64,000 nucleotides of DNA from an uncultured Poribacteria bacterium (GCA_951828385.1 OX639973.1:6302845-6366844), one strand, 5' to 3'. Counted from the first letter of the stretch, positions 1-8,925 are shown. A program made the numbers and translations. The notes: a model not told the origin generated them from the letters alone.

Positions 1-1608
1 ATCTTGTAAGGCTTGAACTTTGCCACAGAGCCACCGCACCGTCAACTTATCAACCCGGGTCGCGCCGCCTAATCCGAAGTGTAGGCGGAGATCGTTCTGA
101 CTGAGGTAACCCGAACCGCTTTTGACCTCACGGATCTGTGTCAAGTTTCCAGATACGACTGTTACCCGCGCCCCAATCGCATCTCGGTTACAATGTGTGC
201 CGACTAACTTGACACTTAACCACCGCGATGCGTTGTCACTGTCGTTTCGTAAAATGGTCGGTGCGTCTTTGAGATTAGAGATAACAATATCCACATCGCC
301 ATCGTTATCTATATCGCCGAATGCGGTGCCACGACTCACCTTCTGATTCGCGATTGCCGCATCAACGGATTCCACAAAATTGATGCCGTCATTGCTGAGA
401 AAAAGTTGGTTCGGTTGTGCGTAGGTGCCAATCGGATCAATTTCCGCAACGTTATCGTCCAAGTGTCCGTTGGCAACGAACATATCCAACCAACCGTCAT
501 TGTTAAAATCGACGAAATCGACACCCCACGCTAAATAGGGAAGACTCCTCTCACCGATGCCTTTGGCGAAGCTCACCTCGTTGAAAAATCCACTTTGTGC
601 ATTGTGATAGAGGCTATTGGTCTGATCCTGAAAGTTTGTAATCACGATATCGAGATAACCATCGTTGTCGAAATCGCCGAGGTTCGCACCCATTCCGCTA
701 TAGGCGCGTCCCTCCTCGCTGAGTGCAACGCCTGCGAAAAGTGCGTCTTCTGTCACCTGAATAGCAGTATCACTGCCGTTGCGATAGAGAAAATTCGGTG
801 TAGTATCGTTTGCGATGAAAATATCGACATCGCCATCGTTATCTATATCGCCACAGACAATTCCCAACCCTTTTCCATTTGCACCACTTATACCGGATTT
901 CGCCGTTATATCTGTAAAAGTACCGTCCCCGTTATTCCGGTAAAGGATATCCGTAGTCCCTTGCAGTGCCTCTGGTGTACAATACGTCCGCACTCCCTGC
1001 CGAGTGCATTCCGGATTCGTCTCCAGATCAAACTGAACATAATTAACAACATAGAGATCCAGATAGCCATCGGCATCAAGATCAAGAAATGCACAACCGC
1101 TACTGAAGCGATCAGCTTCAACACCAGCGGACTCGGTGACATCTGTAAAAGTGCCGTCGCCGTTGTTGTGATAGAGGACATTTGCCCCGTAATTTGTTAC
1201 ATAAAGATCGGTGAAACCGTCGTTATTATAATCACCGACGCAGCACCCCAACCCGTAGCCTGTATCACCTACAGAGGCTTCACGGGTTACATCAGTGAAG
1301 ATGTCGCCATCGTTGCGATAGAGACGATTTGTTGGTGGGACTGGCGAAGTGTGTCCGGGTAGGTCAGTACCGTTAACAAGGTAGAGATCTAAATCGCTAT
1401 CATTGTCAAAGTCGAAGATCGCAACGCCACTGCCAATAGGCTCAATAAAGTATTTTTTGCCACTCTCACCGTTGGTATGCCGAAATTCGATACCCAGCTG
1501 CGCCGTAACATCAGTGAATCGCACGGCTTGGTTTTGTGAAGGTGCCGGCTGCGCAATCGCGTAGAGGATAAAAAGAAAAAAGGTGAAACGGATCGTCGGT
1601 ATTTTCAA
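1..1608 (-). CDS. CRTAC1-family FG-GAP/VCBS repeat protein with ASPIC/UnbV domain (C-terminus beyond window edge)
   Basis: The minus-strand frame is open from a TTG at 1608 to the window edge, about 536 codons. The TTG is the first usable start because an in-frame TAG lies just upstream. A hydrophobic signal peptide (FFLFILYAIAQ) is followed by repeated calcium-loop motifs such as FDFDNDSDLDLYLVNG, GDYNNDGFTDLYVTN and GDIDNDGDVDIFIAN, which are FG-GAP/VCBS beta-propeller blades. Near the edge the SGSGYLSQNDLRLHFGLG stretch marks the ASPIC/UnbV domain. Family members are exported, calcium-binding propellers of mostly unknown role. The large plus-strand frame over 595-1362 is an antisense shadow of the repeats. 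The family call is firm; the substrate is unknown. Confidence 0.9.
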   Translation of the reverse strand, partial: MKIPTIRFTFFLFILYAIAQPAPSQNQAVRFTDVTAQLGIEFRHTNGESGKKYFIEPIGSGVAIFDFDNDSDLDLYLVNGTDLPGHTSPVPPTNRLYRNDGDIFTDVTREASVGDTGYGLGCCVGDYNNDGFTDLYVTNYGANVLYHNNGDGTFTDVTESAGVEADRFSSGCAFLDLDADGYLDLYVVNYVQFDLETNPECTRQGVRTYCTPEALQGTTDILYRNNGDGTFTDITAKSGISGANGKGLGIVCGDIDNDGDVDIFIANDTTPNFLYRNGSDTAIQVTEDALFAGVALSEEGRAYSGMGANLGDFDNDGYLDIVITNFQDQTNSLYHNAQSGFFNEVSFAKGIGERSLPYLAWGVDFVDFNNDGWLDMFVANGHLDDNVAEIDPIGTYAQPNQLFLSNDGINFVESVDAAIANQKVSRGTAFGDIDNDGDVDIVISNLKDAPTILRNDSDNASRWLSVKLVGTHCNRDAIGARVTVVSGNLTQIREVKSGSGYLSQNDLRLHFGLGGATRVDKLTVRWLCGKVQALQD

Positions 1609-1644
1609 TTTTTTCTAACGCCTCGTCTATGTATGTGCTATAAT

Positions 1645-1772
1645 GGTTATCAGTCATCAGTTATCAGTTGTCAGTTAAGAGATTGCTTGTAACAACTCAC
1701 CTCTCCCTGGCATACACCAAGTGGTAGTGATATATTCAAAACACGAAAACCCTTTGACTGATAACTGGCAAC
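1645..1772. repeat. Dispersed CAGTTATCAGTTGTCAGTTA-type repeat
   Basis: Tandem-like variants of TTATCAGT/TGTCAGTTA lie at 1645-1680, and the complementary arm (GACTGATAACTGGCAACT) lies at 1755-1772. The same words recur at 10191-10285 and 21623-21683. This is an intergenic dispersed repeat with inverted arms and no coding content. Confidence 0.7.
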
Positions 1773-1791
1773 TATAAAAGGAGAAATTCTA

Positions 1792-2763
1792 ATGTCTAAT
1801 AATCTACGTTTTGGCGTTGTCGGTTTAGGTATGGGTATGAACCGCTCCGGTGTCATTCACAGCACGGACGGTGCAGAACTCGTCGCTGTAGCGGATCTCG
1901 TCGAAGACCGGCGCAAAGCGGCTGAAGAACGTTTCGGCTGCGAAAGCCACGACGATGCACTTGAGATGTTCGATCGCGACGATATTGACGTGGCGATGAT
2001 CATGACTCCGAGCGGTCTTCACGGCAAATTCGGCGAGGAAGCAGCACGCCGCGGCAAACACGTCATCACCACAAAACCGATGGATGTCAGCGTCGAAAAT
2101 TGTAACTCCCTCATCAAAACTTGTGAAGACAACGATGTCAAACTGCTTGTCGATTTCGGTGAACGCTACGGTACGCATAATCGCCGAATCCAGCAAGTTC
2201 TCGAAACAGGTGGTCTCGGTAGACCGTTACTGTGCGAACTCCGTATGAAATGGAAGCGTCCAGATAGCTACTACGTCGGTTGGCACGGTACATGGAAACT
2301 CGACGGCGGTGGTTCTATCATGAACCAAGGCGTGCATTACATTGATTTAATGCTCTGGTTCATGGGTCCCGTGAAACGGGTCATCGGTGCACACTTTGAT
2401 GTCTATGACCACGAAAATTGTGAAACTGAGGACATGACCTCGGCGATCCTCGAATTTGAGAACGGCGCGTTGGGACACGTCCTGACAACGACGACATTCC
2501 CCGGCAGCAGCGTTTCAATGATTCACATCCACGGTGAAAAAGGCATCGTCGGTCTCGGACCGGAGATGTGGCAGTTCGTCGATGATGACGAGCCAGAGAT
2601 TGAACTCCCACCTTATCCGAACAGTGTCATTGAAGACGCACTCCGTGTTATCAACGATGGCGCGGCTCCAGCAGTCGATGGTTATGAGGGTAGACGCTCT
2701 GTCGCGCTCAATATGGCTATCTACGAGTGCGCACGCACCGGTAAATCGGTTGAATTATCATAA
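1792..2763 (+). CDS. Gfo/Idh/MocA family oxidoreductase
   Basis: This 323-residue protein starts with FGVVGLGMGMNRSG, a Rossmann nucleotide-binding fold with the GxGxG-like loop near residues 10-15. It continues with the family's EKP-type segment as HVITTKPMDVS (about residues 90-100) and a C-terminal GFO_IDH_MocA domain (GGGSIMNQGVHYIDLMLWFMG, with the catalytic-region His). Such enzymes oxidise or epimerise sugars, inositols or their derivatives with NAD(P). The start has an AAGGAG-like Shine-Dalgarno (aaaggagaaattctaATG). The gene stands alone between a dispersed repeat and a terminator hairpin. The substrate cannot be read from sequence. Two further paralogues lie at 17004 and 32990. Confidence 0.92.
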   Translation: MSNNLRFGVVGLGMGMNRSGVIHSTDGAELVAVADLVEDRRKAAEERFGCESHDDALEMFDRDDIDVAMIMTPSGLHGKFGEEAARRGKHVITTKPMDVSVENCNSLIKTCEDNDVKLLVDFGERYGTHNRRIQQVLETGGLGRPLLCELRMKWKRPDSYYVGWHGTWKLDGGGSIMNQGVHYIDLMLWFMGPVKRVIGAHFDVYDHENCETEDMTSAILEFENGALGHVLTTTTFPGSSVSMIHIHGEKGIVGLGPEMWQFVDDDEPEIELPPYPNSVIEDALRVINDGAAPAVDGYEGRRSVALNMAIYECARTGKSVELS

Positions 2764-2773
2764 CTTCTCTGCG

Positions 2774-2802
2774 AGGCGGGTGTTCGTGCCCGCCTATCTT
2801 TC
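2774..2802 (+). terminator. Hairpin terminator after the oxidoreductase gene
   Basis: A perfect 7-bp stem AGGCGGG/CCCGCCT (2774-2780 and 2789-2795) with an 8-nt loop is followed by a modest T-rich tract (ATCTTTCT). It begins 10 bases after the oxidoreductase stop codon. Confidence 0.55.
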
Positions 2803-2842
2803 TGTCCTATTCCAATTCTCCATCCTACAAGCGATTATGTTT

Positions 2843-2905
2843 GTAGTAGGGCGATTCATCGCACGTCATAGCATTATAAGAACGGGCAATAAATTGCCCT
2901 ACTAC
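2843..2905. repeat. Inverted-repeat intergenic element (GTAGTAGGGC...GCCCTACTAC)
   Basis: Perfect 10-bp arms at 2843-2852 and 2896-2905 enclose a second small palindrome (GGGCAATAAATTGCCC). The right part (AATtAATTGC-CTACTACGAACC type) is echoed at 62187-62214, so this is a dispersed MITE-like unit. Apart from this unit, the terminator and the promoter, nothing else was seen in the 2764-3087 gap. Confidence 0.6.
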
Positions 2906-2946
2906 GAACCAACAAGATTTTAGTAGACAAAACTAAACAATCCCAT

Positions 2947-2975
2947 TTGCAATTCGGATAAAAAATCGGTATAAT
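2947..2975 (+). promoter_or_regulatory. Sigma-70-type promoter for mtaB
   Basis: TTGCAA (2947-2952) and TATAAT (2970-2975) are separated by 17 bases, 112 bases upstream of the mtaB start. Confidence 0.55.
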
Positions 2976-3087
2976 ATTTACCGGATCGAAAAAACCGTCC
3001 GCCCTCGCGAAGCCGCACCGAATGTGACAGGAAACCATTTTTTTCACAACGTCAAAAAAATGAGCAAAAAGGCCCATAGTTAAAAAC

Positions 3088-4443
3088 ATGAAAACCGCGA
3101 AACTGATTACGATGGGATGTAAGGCGAACCAATACGATACGCAATCCATGCGTGAGACCCTCCAGCGCAACGGGTATAGGCTTGCTGACGAGGAGATGTC
3201 CGGACAGCAGACAGACCTCTATCTCATCAATACATGCACTGTAACGAACGTCGCCGATCAGAAGGCACGGCAAGCGATTCGGAAAGCCATCCGCCAGCAT
3301 CCGAACGCGAAAGTGCTCGTCACAGGCTGCTATGCCGAAAGCGACCGTACGGCAATCGAAAAGATACCGGGTGTTACGTTCGTTTTCGGTAACAGAGAAA
3401 AGACTGATTTTCAGGACTATTTGGACATATTGAATGCCGAAATACCATCACCGACTGAAGAAACACCTCCGACACCGAACCCACTGCTCTCCATAGAACC
3501 CGTACAGCACGATGCTATCCGTGAACACGCACGTTTCAGTAAAGGCGTTAGCGATGCTGGCAAACGCACACGCGCACTCATCAAGGTCCAAGACGGTTGC
3601 AGTGCTTTTTGTACCTACTGTATCATCCCCTACGTGCGAGGACGGATGACCAGCCGTCCGCTCAATGACATCGCTGAGGAAGCACATCGCATCGCTGACA
3701 GCGGTATCAAAGAGGTCGTCATCACCGGCGTGCATCTCGGTGCCTACGGTATGGATACCGGTAGAGACAAGGACATCGCTGATATTTTAGCGCATATCCA
3801 CGGCATTAAAGGCATCGAACGCATCCGCTTCAGCTCCATCGAACCGATGTATTTTCCTGATAGCCTCGGTGAGCGGATGGCGGCACTACCGAAATGCATG
3901 CCCCACTTCCACCTCCCACTGCAAGCCGGTTCGGACGCGGTATTGCGACAAATGCGGCGACGTTATACAACAGCAGCGTTTGCACATCTCGTTGACAACT
4001 TACGCCGTGTCTTCGGCGATGATGTCGGGATTACGACCGATATTATGGTTGGGTTTCCCAGCGAAACGGATGCACATTTTGAGGAATCATGCCAATTCGT
4101 TGAAGAGATCGGTTTCAGTCAACTGCATGTATTCCGCTACTCGCCCCGAAAAGGCACCCCCGCGGCAACCTACCCGGATCAGGTGTCACCACACATCTCT
4201 GCGGCACGGAGCCAAGCGATGATTGCGCTCGGTGAACGCCTCAATACAGCGTTTCGACAACGGATGCTTGGGAAACAGAAAGCAGTGCTGATCGAAGCGA
4301 GCAGAGAAGGCGAAAACAACCGCCTCGCCGGTTTCACGGACAACTATCTCCGCGTCCTCGTTGATGCCCCTGAGAGTGCAATCAATCAGATACAGCACGT
4401 CACCCTCAGTTCATTGGAAGGCGACTGCATCGCTGCCGCCTAA
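3088..4443 (+). CDS. mtaB: tRNA (N6-threonylcarbamoyladenosine-37) methylthiotransferase MtaB
   Basis: This 451-residue radical-SAM enzyme adds a methylthio group to t6A37 of ANN-decoding tRNAs. The N-terminal UPF0004 domain carries cluster cysteines C11, C50 and C81 (GCKANQ, NTCTVTN, TGCYAES). The radical-SAM CxxxCxxC motif is C171-C175-C178 (GCSAFCTYCIIPYVRG). A TRAM-like domain occupies roughly residues 385-445. GCKANQYD and VTGCYAE point to the MtaB branch and not MiaB or RimO. The ATG at 3088 has only a weak Shine-Dalgarno. The stop overlaps the convergent mutS stop by four bases. Length and motifs are normal for the family. Confidence 0.93.
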   Translation: MKTAKLITMGCKANQYDTQSMRETLQRNGYRLADEEMSGQQTDLYLINTCTVTNVADQKARQAIRKAIRQHPNAKVLVTGCYAESDRTAIEKIPGVTFVFGNREKTDFQDYLDILNAEIPSPTEETPPTPNPLLSIEPVQHDAIREHARFSKGVSDAGKRTRALIKVQDGCSAFCTYCIIPYVRGRMTSRPLNDIAEEAHRIADSGIKEVVITGVHLGAYGMDTGRDKDIADILAHIHGIKGIERIRFSSIEPMYFPDSLGERMAALPKCMPHFHLPLQAGSDAVLRQMRRRYTTAAFAHLVDNLRRVFGDDVGITTDIMVGFPSETDAHFEESCQFVEEIGFSQLHVFRYSPRKGTPAATYPDQVSPHISAARSQAMIALGERLNTAFRQRMLGKQKAVLIEASREGENNRLAGFTDNYLRVLVDAPESAINQIQHVTLSSLEGDCIAAA

Positions 4444-7133
4444 CCCTCAGACTCTTCCGCTTTTGCTTTCAGATCGTAAAGGATGTTTACTGCATCTAAC
4501 GGTGTTACCTGCGTGAGTTCCAAACGTCGGATCTCTTCGACGAGCGGATGCGTTTTCGGTGTAAAAAGCGCCATCTGCAGCGCATCGCTTTGCATCGTTT
4601 TCCGTGAGACACGGCGGCGCGGTTTTGGCATTGTCGGATGCGCTTTCGGCGGTTGTCCTGTTGCACCGTCTGCTTCAACACTGAGGTTGTGTTGTTCAAG
4701 CACCTCAAGTATCTGTTGTGCGCGTACAATCACGGCTTGGGGTAACCCCGCGAGGCGGGCGACATGGATACCATAACTCTGGTCTGCTCCACCGGGAACA
4801 ACTTTCCGGAGGAATGTCACCTTTTGCCCATCTTCATGGACAGCGACGTTGTAGTTTTTCGCGCGTTTATACTTGCTGGCGAGTTCCACCAACTCATGAT
4901 AGTGTGTCGCGAAGAGCGTTTTCGCACCCATCCGTTTTTCATCCAAGAGATACTCCGAGACCGCCCATGCGATACTGAGTCCGTCAAACGTGCTGGTACC
5001 GCGCCCGACTTCATCAAAGATGACGAGGCTGTTGCGAGTAGCGTTGTTAAGGATATTCGCCGTTTCGTTCATCTCAACGAGGAACGTACTCTGCCCCATC
5101 ACAAGGTTATCTGACGCACCGACGCGTGTGAAAATCCGATCGACTAAACCGATTTTCGCTGCAGCGGCAGGCACGAAACACCCCACTTGTGCCATCAAAA
5201 CGATGAGTGCCGTCTGGCGGAGATAGGTACTCTTACCGCTCATATTCGGTCCTGTGATGATATGTAATTGCTCGTCATCACAATTGAGTAGTGTGTCGTT
5301 CGGAACAAACCCCTCCTGTGTAAATAGCTGCTCAACGACGGGATGCCTGCCGTCGCGGATAACGATCTCGTCTACAGCTGCGACAGTCGGTTTCACGTAG
5401 TTGTATTTCGATGCGATATACGCGAAATTGGCGAGCACATCAATCATCGCGAGTGCAGCCCCGATTTTCTGGACGGTTTCCGTATATTTCGACACCTCAT
5501 CTCGGATTTGGCAAAAGAGTTCGTATTCCAAAGTCTGGATCCGATCCTCTGCGTTAAGGACTTTTGCCTCCTGCTCTTTCAGCTCAGGTGTAATGAACCG
5601 CTCGGAGTTCCGAAGTGTTTGCTTGCGGATATAGTGTTCAGGCACCATACTCAGATTCGGCTTCGTCACGTCGATATAATAACCGAAAACCTGATTAAAT
5701 CCGATCTTTAAGGACTGGATACCGCTGCGTTTGCGTTCCTCTGCTTCCATAGCGGCGATCCACTCTTTCCCTTGCCCCACAATCTGTCGAAGGTCATCGA
5801 GTTCCTCGTTATACCCATCGCATATGACACCGCCTTCACGAATTGTTACGGGTGGGTTCGGATGGATACCGCCTTCAATCAACTCGACCAACTCAGGTAG
5901 CGGGTCCAAAGTGTCATTGAGGGATACCAACAACGCACGCCTACAGTCTTGCAACTGCGCTTTGACATTAGGAACCAGGCGCAATGAGTCCTTGAGCGAA
6001 TGCAGATCACGTCCATTCACAGAACCGAGACTGATCCGCGAAATGAGGCGTTCAATATCGTACATCTGTCCAAGTGCCTCGCGCAGTTCTTCCTGCAAAC
6101 TAATCTGGGTTTTCAGTTCGTCAACTGCGTTGAGCCGTTCCTCAATCTCTTTTTCATCGAGCAAGGGCTGCAAGAGACACTGACGCATCTTTCTGCCGCC
6201 CATCGCTGTCACCGTCTGATCCAAGACTTCAAGGAGTGTGCCTTTTGTGGAGCCGTCGCGAATAGAGGTCGTGAGTTCCAAGTTGCGCTGCGTATCGGCA
6301 TCGAGCACCATAAAATCCGAGAGCGTGTAGGTGTGAAGCGAAACGATGTGTTCAACTTCCTGTTTCTGTGTCTCGTTTAGGTAGTAGATAAGCGCGCCAG
6401 CTGCAGAGATAGCCGTGTGTAAGTGTTCGCACCCAAATCCGTCGAGCGAAATCGTTTGAAAATGTTCAAGGAGTTCTGTCCGGGCAGTATCGTAGTCAAA
6501 CCGCCAATCGGGTAGGGAATTGAGCGTCGCTTTGAGTTCGGTTTTGAGGCGGTCAGACATCTCCGCATCTTCAAAGGATTCCGAAAAGAGACACTCTTTT
6601 GGTGAAAAACGGTGTATTTCTGCCCAGAGACGTGAAGGATCCGTGAGTTCTGTTACGTGAAATTCGCCTGTAGAGAGATCCGCAACAGCGACACCGTAGA
6701 CATCTTTGTTGAGATAGATCGAGATGAGATAATTGTTCTGTTTATGCTCAAGGACTTTCGGGTCGGTTACAGTGCCGGGTGTAACGATCCGGACAACATC
6801 GCGTTTGACGAGCCGGTTTTCATCGCGTGCGACTTTTGCATCCTCGGTCTGCTCCAAAATGGCGACTTTATGTCCGGCTTTGACGAGTTTGTAGAGATAG
6901 GAGTCGAGTGCGTGGTGTGGGATGCCTGCCATCGGTGGTGGCGGAGATTTCTGATTTTTATGGCTTCTCGTTGTCAAGGCGATCTCAAGAAGGCGTGCGA
7001 TGAGTTCCGCGTCTTCAAAGAAGGCTTCATAAAAATCACCGACCCGGCACAGGAGGATCGCATCTTCGTGCTGTTTTTTTACCTGTTTGTAGAGATCCAT
7101 CATCGACAGGTCGGACGGTTTTGAACGTGCCAT
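4440..7133 (-). CDS. mutS: DNA mismatch repair protein MutS
   Basis: This 897-residue MutS recognises mispaired or looped DNA as a dimer and recruits MutL. The N-terminal mismatch-reading motif GDFYEAF places the wedge Phe at residue 34 and the Glu at 36. The ATPase has Walker A GPNMSGKST at 628-636 and Walker B VIFDEVGRGTSTFDG shortly after, followed by the ATHYHELVEL helix. Connector, lever and clamp regions are all present, and the length is slightly above the usual 850-880 through a basic linker near residues 820-845. The gene overlaps the 3' end of mtaB by four bases and has its own promoter at 7192-7220. No mutL lies nearby. Confidence 0.97.
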   Translation of the reverse strand: MARSKPSDLSMMDLYKQVKKQHEDAILLCRVGDFYEAFFEDAELIARLLEIALTTRSHKNQKSPPPPMAGIPHHALDSYLYKLVKAGHKVAILEQTEDAKVARDENRLVKRDVVRIVTPGTVTDPKVLEHKQNNYLISIYLNKDVYGVAVADLSTGEFHVTELTDPSRLWAEIHRFSPKECLFSESFEDAEMSDRLKTELKATLNSLPDWRFDYDTARTELLEHFQTISLDGFGCEHLHTAISAAGALIYYLNETQKQEVEHIVSLHTYTLSDFMVLDADTQRNLELTTSIRDGSTKGTLLEVLDQTVTAMGGRKMRQCLLQPLLDEKEIEERLNAVDELKTQISLQEELREALGQMYDIERLISRISLGSVNGRDLHSLKDSLRLVPNVKAQLQDCRRALLVSLNDTLDPLPELVELIEGGIHPNPPVTIREGGVICDGYNEELDDLRQIVGQGKEWIAAMEAEERKRSGIQSLKIGFNQVFGYYIDVTKPNLSMVPEHYIRKQTLRNSERFITPELKEQEAKVLNAEDRIQTLEYELFCQIRDEVSKYTETVQKIGAALAMIDVLANFAYIASKYNYVKPTVAAVDEIVIRDGRHPVVEQLFTQEGFVPNDTLLNCDDEQLHIITGPNMSGKSTYLRQTALIVLMAQVGCFVPAAAAKIGLVDRIFTRVGASDNLVMGQSTFLVEMNETANILNNATRNSLVIFDEVGRGTSTFDGLSIAWAVSEYLLDEKRMGAKTLFATHYHELVELASKYKRAKNYNVAVHEDGQKVTFLRKVVPGGADQSYGIHVARLAGLPQAVIVRAQQILEVLEQHNLSVEADGATGQPPKAHPTMPKPRRRVSRKTMQSDALQMALFTPKTHPLVEEIRRLELTQVTPLDAVNILYDLKAKAEESEG

Positions 7134-7191
7134 AGAGTTTCCTTGCTATGATTTGCGTGGTTGTCTTTTATGTGAGGGATTAACTTCTAAT

Positions 7192-7220
7192 ACCATAGCA
7201 CATTCAGAAGTTTATGTCAA
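7192..7220 (-). promoter_or_regulatory. Sigma-70-type promoter for mutS
   Basis: On the minus strand TTGACA (7220-7215) and TATGGT (7197-7192) are separated by 17 bases, about 60 bases upstream of the mutS start. Confidence 0.6.
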
Positions 7221-7297
7221 ATCATTTTAGCGATAGTCCTGCTGTAGAAGCGAACTCCAAATCGAGATTCCTTGGCTCGTGGGCTTTTCTTGAGATA

Positions 7298-7672
7298 TTA
7301 CATTTTCGTTATGTTATCTGTATTGTGTCCTGTTGTTTTCGACAGCTTTTGCATCACGAGTGTGTAAAGGCTCACTCCTGCTTTCGTTGCTTCGTCCGCC
7401 AAAACGTGATAAAGCTCCGCATCAACAGGAATGTTGAATGGTCCTCCGTATCCATTCCGTGAAGGTGCTTTTGGAACAGGTTCACCATCTTCTTGGTAAC
7501 ATTCTTTCATCAATTCCCACGCGGTTTTCAATTCACGCAATGCCTTGGCAGGTGTCGGTCCGAAAGCCGAAACATTAGGGAGTTCAACAAGATGCGCGAG
7601 ATAATCACCATCTTCGTCAAGAAATATATTGACCATGAAGCCATCAAAATCGTCGCGGTTATTCTTCTCCAT
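7298..7672 (-). CDS. hicB: HicB-family antitoxin
   Basis: This 124-residue protein has the partial RNase H-like HicB fold near the N-terminus (FMVNIFLDEDGDYLAHLVELPNVSAFGPTPAKALREL) and a C-terminal HicB-type helical DNA-binding part (FNIPVDAELYHVLADEA...SLYTLVMQKL). HicB neutralises HicA and represses the operon. The ATG at 7672 is chosen because AGGAGG lies just upstream, inside hicA, and the homology starts there. The open frame upstream belongs to hicA sequence read in another frame. It overlaps hicA by 14 bases, as expected for translational coupling. Confidence 0.88.
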   Translation of the reverse strand: MEKNNRDDFDGFMVNIFLDEDGDYLAHLVELPNVSAFGPTPAKALRELKTAWELMKECYQEDGEPVPKAPSRNGYGGPFNIPVDAELYHVLADEATKAGVSLYTLVMQKLSKTTGHNTDNITKM

Positions 7673-7907
7673 CTGTTTCCTCCTGATTATATTGCTTGAG
7701 AAACTGCCGAACCTGGTATCCCTTTGCCATCGAACGATCAGGCTGGACAATGAGACGGTATCCGTTTGGTGAGTACCAAGTTCGGTGACTTCCTCGCTGC
7801 CGGCGTTGTGTCCATCCGCATTGACGCATCAGGCGTTCAAACTCTCTAAATTGCAATCCGTTTGGATTTCGCCGCGCTTTGTCAAGCAAGGTGTCTCTTC
7901 GATTCAT
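7659..7907 (-). CDS. hicA: HicA-family mRNA interferase toxin
   Basis: This 82-residue protein has the double-stranded RNA-binding-like HicA fold. Its signature is FERLMRQCGWTQRRQRGSHRTW (His in GSH, about residue 41) followed by the YRLIVQPDRSMAKGYQVRQFLKQ strand-helix, typical of HicA toxins that cleave mRNA. It is somewhat longer at the N-terminus than minimal HicA (about 60-80). The predicted -10 box ends six bases before the ATG, so the transcript could be leaderless. The last 14 bases contain the start of hicB. Confidence 0.88.
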   Translation of the reverse strand: MNRRDTLLDKARRNPNGLQFREFERLMRQCGWTQRRQRGSHRTWYSPNGYRLIVQPDRSMAKGYQVRQFLKQYNQEETDGEE

Positions 7908-7913
7908 ACTGCA

Positions 7914-7942
7914 ATTTTATCTGATTACGTAACAGAAATCAA
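7914..7942 (-). promoter_or_regulatory. Promoter of hicAB, leaderless arrangement
   Basis: On the minus strand TTGATT (7942-7937), 17 bases, then TAAAAT (7919-7914). The hicA ATG begins at 7907, where transcription would be expected to start. Confidence 0.55.
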
Positions 7943-7983
7943 GTGTATTTCTGGCTTGCGAGATTTATGATTTCCATCGGACT

Positions 7984-8005
7984 GGCGAGGTTAGGAAACC
8001 TCGCC
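7984..8005. repeat. Short palindromic repeat GGCGAGGTT..AACCTCGCC
   Basis: A 9-bp stem with a 4-base loop lies between hicA and the NIPSNAP gene. The same unit recurs at 37324-37349. It could act as a bidirectional terminator but lacks a clean T run here. Confidence 0.6.
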
Positions 8006-8090
8006 TACCGCGGGTGAGGGGATTGCGTAAAAGTGGTGAGGTTAGAAATATCGCCAGCAATGGGGACAGATTTATTATTCTGGACTCAAA

Positions 8091-8711
8091 CTATTGCATC
8101 GGCGAAAACGGGGCAGGGAGTAGGAGTTTGCTCTCTTGTGTGATAGGTCTGACAGAGCCTTTGGGGGGCCAGACACCTTTCTCTCGTGTCTCTGCCCGGA
8201 TCCGGGCGCGTTCTTCAAAACTTTTATACGCCCATATATGGATGAAATTGTTGACACCCCCGTATTCCGAGTACCAACAACCTGCTAACGATGAGAACTT
8301 CACGCGTTCGGGGATAGCTGCACCCCACGCCTCCAGCACTTGCGGCATGCCTTCAGCCGGATAGGTATACAGACGCATTTCATATAGAGGTCCAATGTCC
8401 TTTTCGCCTAAGGGTTCCATAAAGGGAGCTGGTAGAAAAATCTCGGATACCATTGATACAATGAGATCGCTTGTATCGGGGGGCCATACCGGATTCGGTT
8501 CGGCTTCCGCAGCGCGTCGGATTTCTGCTCGCTGTTCGAGACTTTCGTAGGGCCAAATGGCGACCATCTGATTTAAGGGTCCCACTTCGGTGTACCAGTG
8601 TCCACCGAGTTTCGAGAGCTCTTGACGACCCGGTAACTTTTCACTGAAGCGTTTCCAGTATTCCTGAAGTTGACCGAGTTTCAAGTTGTAGGCTCTGATT
8701 TCGTAGATCAC
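8091..8711 (-). CDS. NIPSNAP-family protein with two NIPSNAP-like domains
   Basis: This 206-residue protein holds two ferredoxin-like NIPSNAP modules. The first is YEIRAYNLKLGQLQEYWKRF with LGGHWYTEVGPLNQMVAIWPY, and the second is YEMRLYTYPAEGMPQVLEAW with AGCWYSEYGGVNNFIHIWAY. Both halves share the YEx-R-x-Y opening, the GxWYxE-G strand and the IW-Y-S-ER motif. NIPSNAP proteins are small dimeric alpha-beta barrels of poorly defined function. A GTG start at 8711 is preferred because AGGAGA sits six bases upstream; an ATG 33 bases further up has no ribosome site. It lies last in the minus-strand run after icd. Confidence 0.85.
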   Translation of the reverse strand: MIYEIRAYNLKLGQLQEYWKRFSEKLPGRQELSKLGGHWYTEVGPLNQMVAIWPYESLEQRAEIRRAAEAEPNPVWPPDTSDLIVSMVSEIFLPAPFMEPLGEKDIGPLYEMRLYTYPAEGMPQVLEAWGAAIPERVKFSSLAGCWYSEYGGVNNFIHIWAYKSFEERARIRAETREKGVWPPKGSVRPITQESKLLLPAPFSPMQ

Positions 8712-8750
8712 GCTGTCTCTCCTATGTTTTGAGGTGTTACGCAATTAGAC

Positions 8751-8888
8751 CTACCGCTCGCCTTGCTTGCGAATCTCGACCAACTCTTCCAGAATACGTC
8801 TGTGAAGACGATGTAATTCAAGACCTATCCCGATGCCGAGAGCAGCGAACACACCCACTCCAAGGATAAGTTTTGTTTTTAAGGACAT
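8751..8888 (-). CDS. Small single-pass membrane protein
   Basis: This is a 45-residue protein. Its hydrophobic segment LILGVGVFAALGIGIGLEL (about residues 7-25) is followed by a charged amphipathic helix (HRLHRRILEELVEIRKQGER). A GGAGGAG ribosome site precedes the ATG at 8888, which sets the start; the frame upstream overlaps icd and is not used. It lies 37 bases after icd and 39 before the NIPSNAP gene, so co-transcription is likely. No family was recognised. Confidence 0.6.
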   Translation of the reverse strand: MSLKTKLILGVGVFAALGIGIGLELHRLHRRILEELVEIRKQGER

Positions 8889-8925
8889 GCGATGCTCCTC
8901 CGTTATGTGCGGTGAAGGGGTTTCG

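Noticed and set aside
595-1362. 255-codon plus-strand open frame
   Set aside because: It is antisense to the FG-GAP repeats, whose calcium-loop codons read the other way; no ribosome site and no family.
1645-1772. CRISPR array from the repeated TTATCAGTT words
   Set aside because: Repeat units are adjacent or overlapping with no regular spacers, and copies are scattered across the window.
2843-2905. Riboswitch upstream of mtaB
   Set aside because: The structure is a simple inverted repeat also found at 62150, with no known aptamer features.
4483-7124. Several plus-strand frames inside mutS
   Set aside because: They are antisense or out-of-phase to a fully conserved 897-residue MutS.
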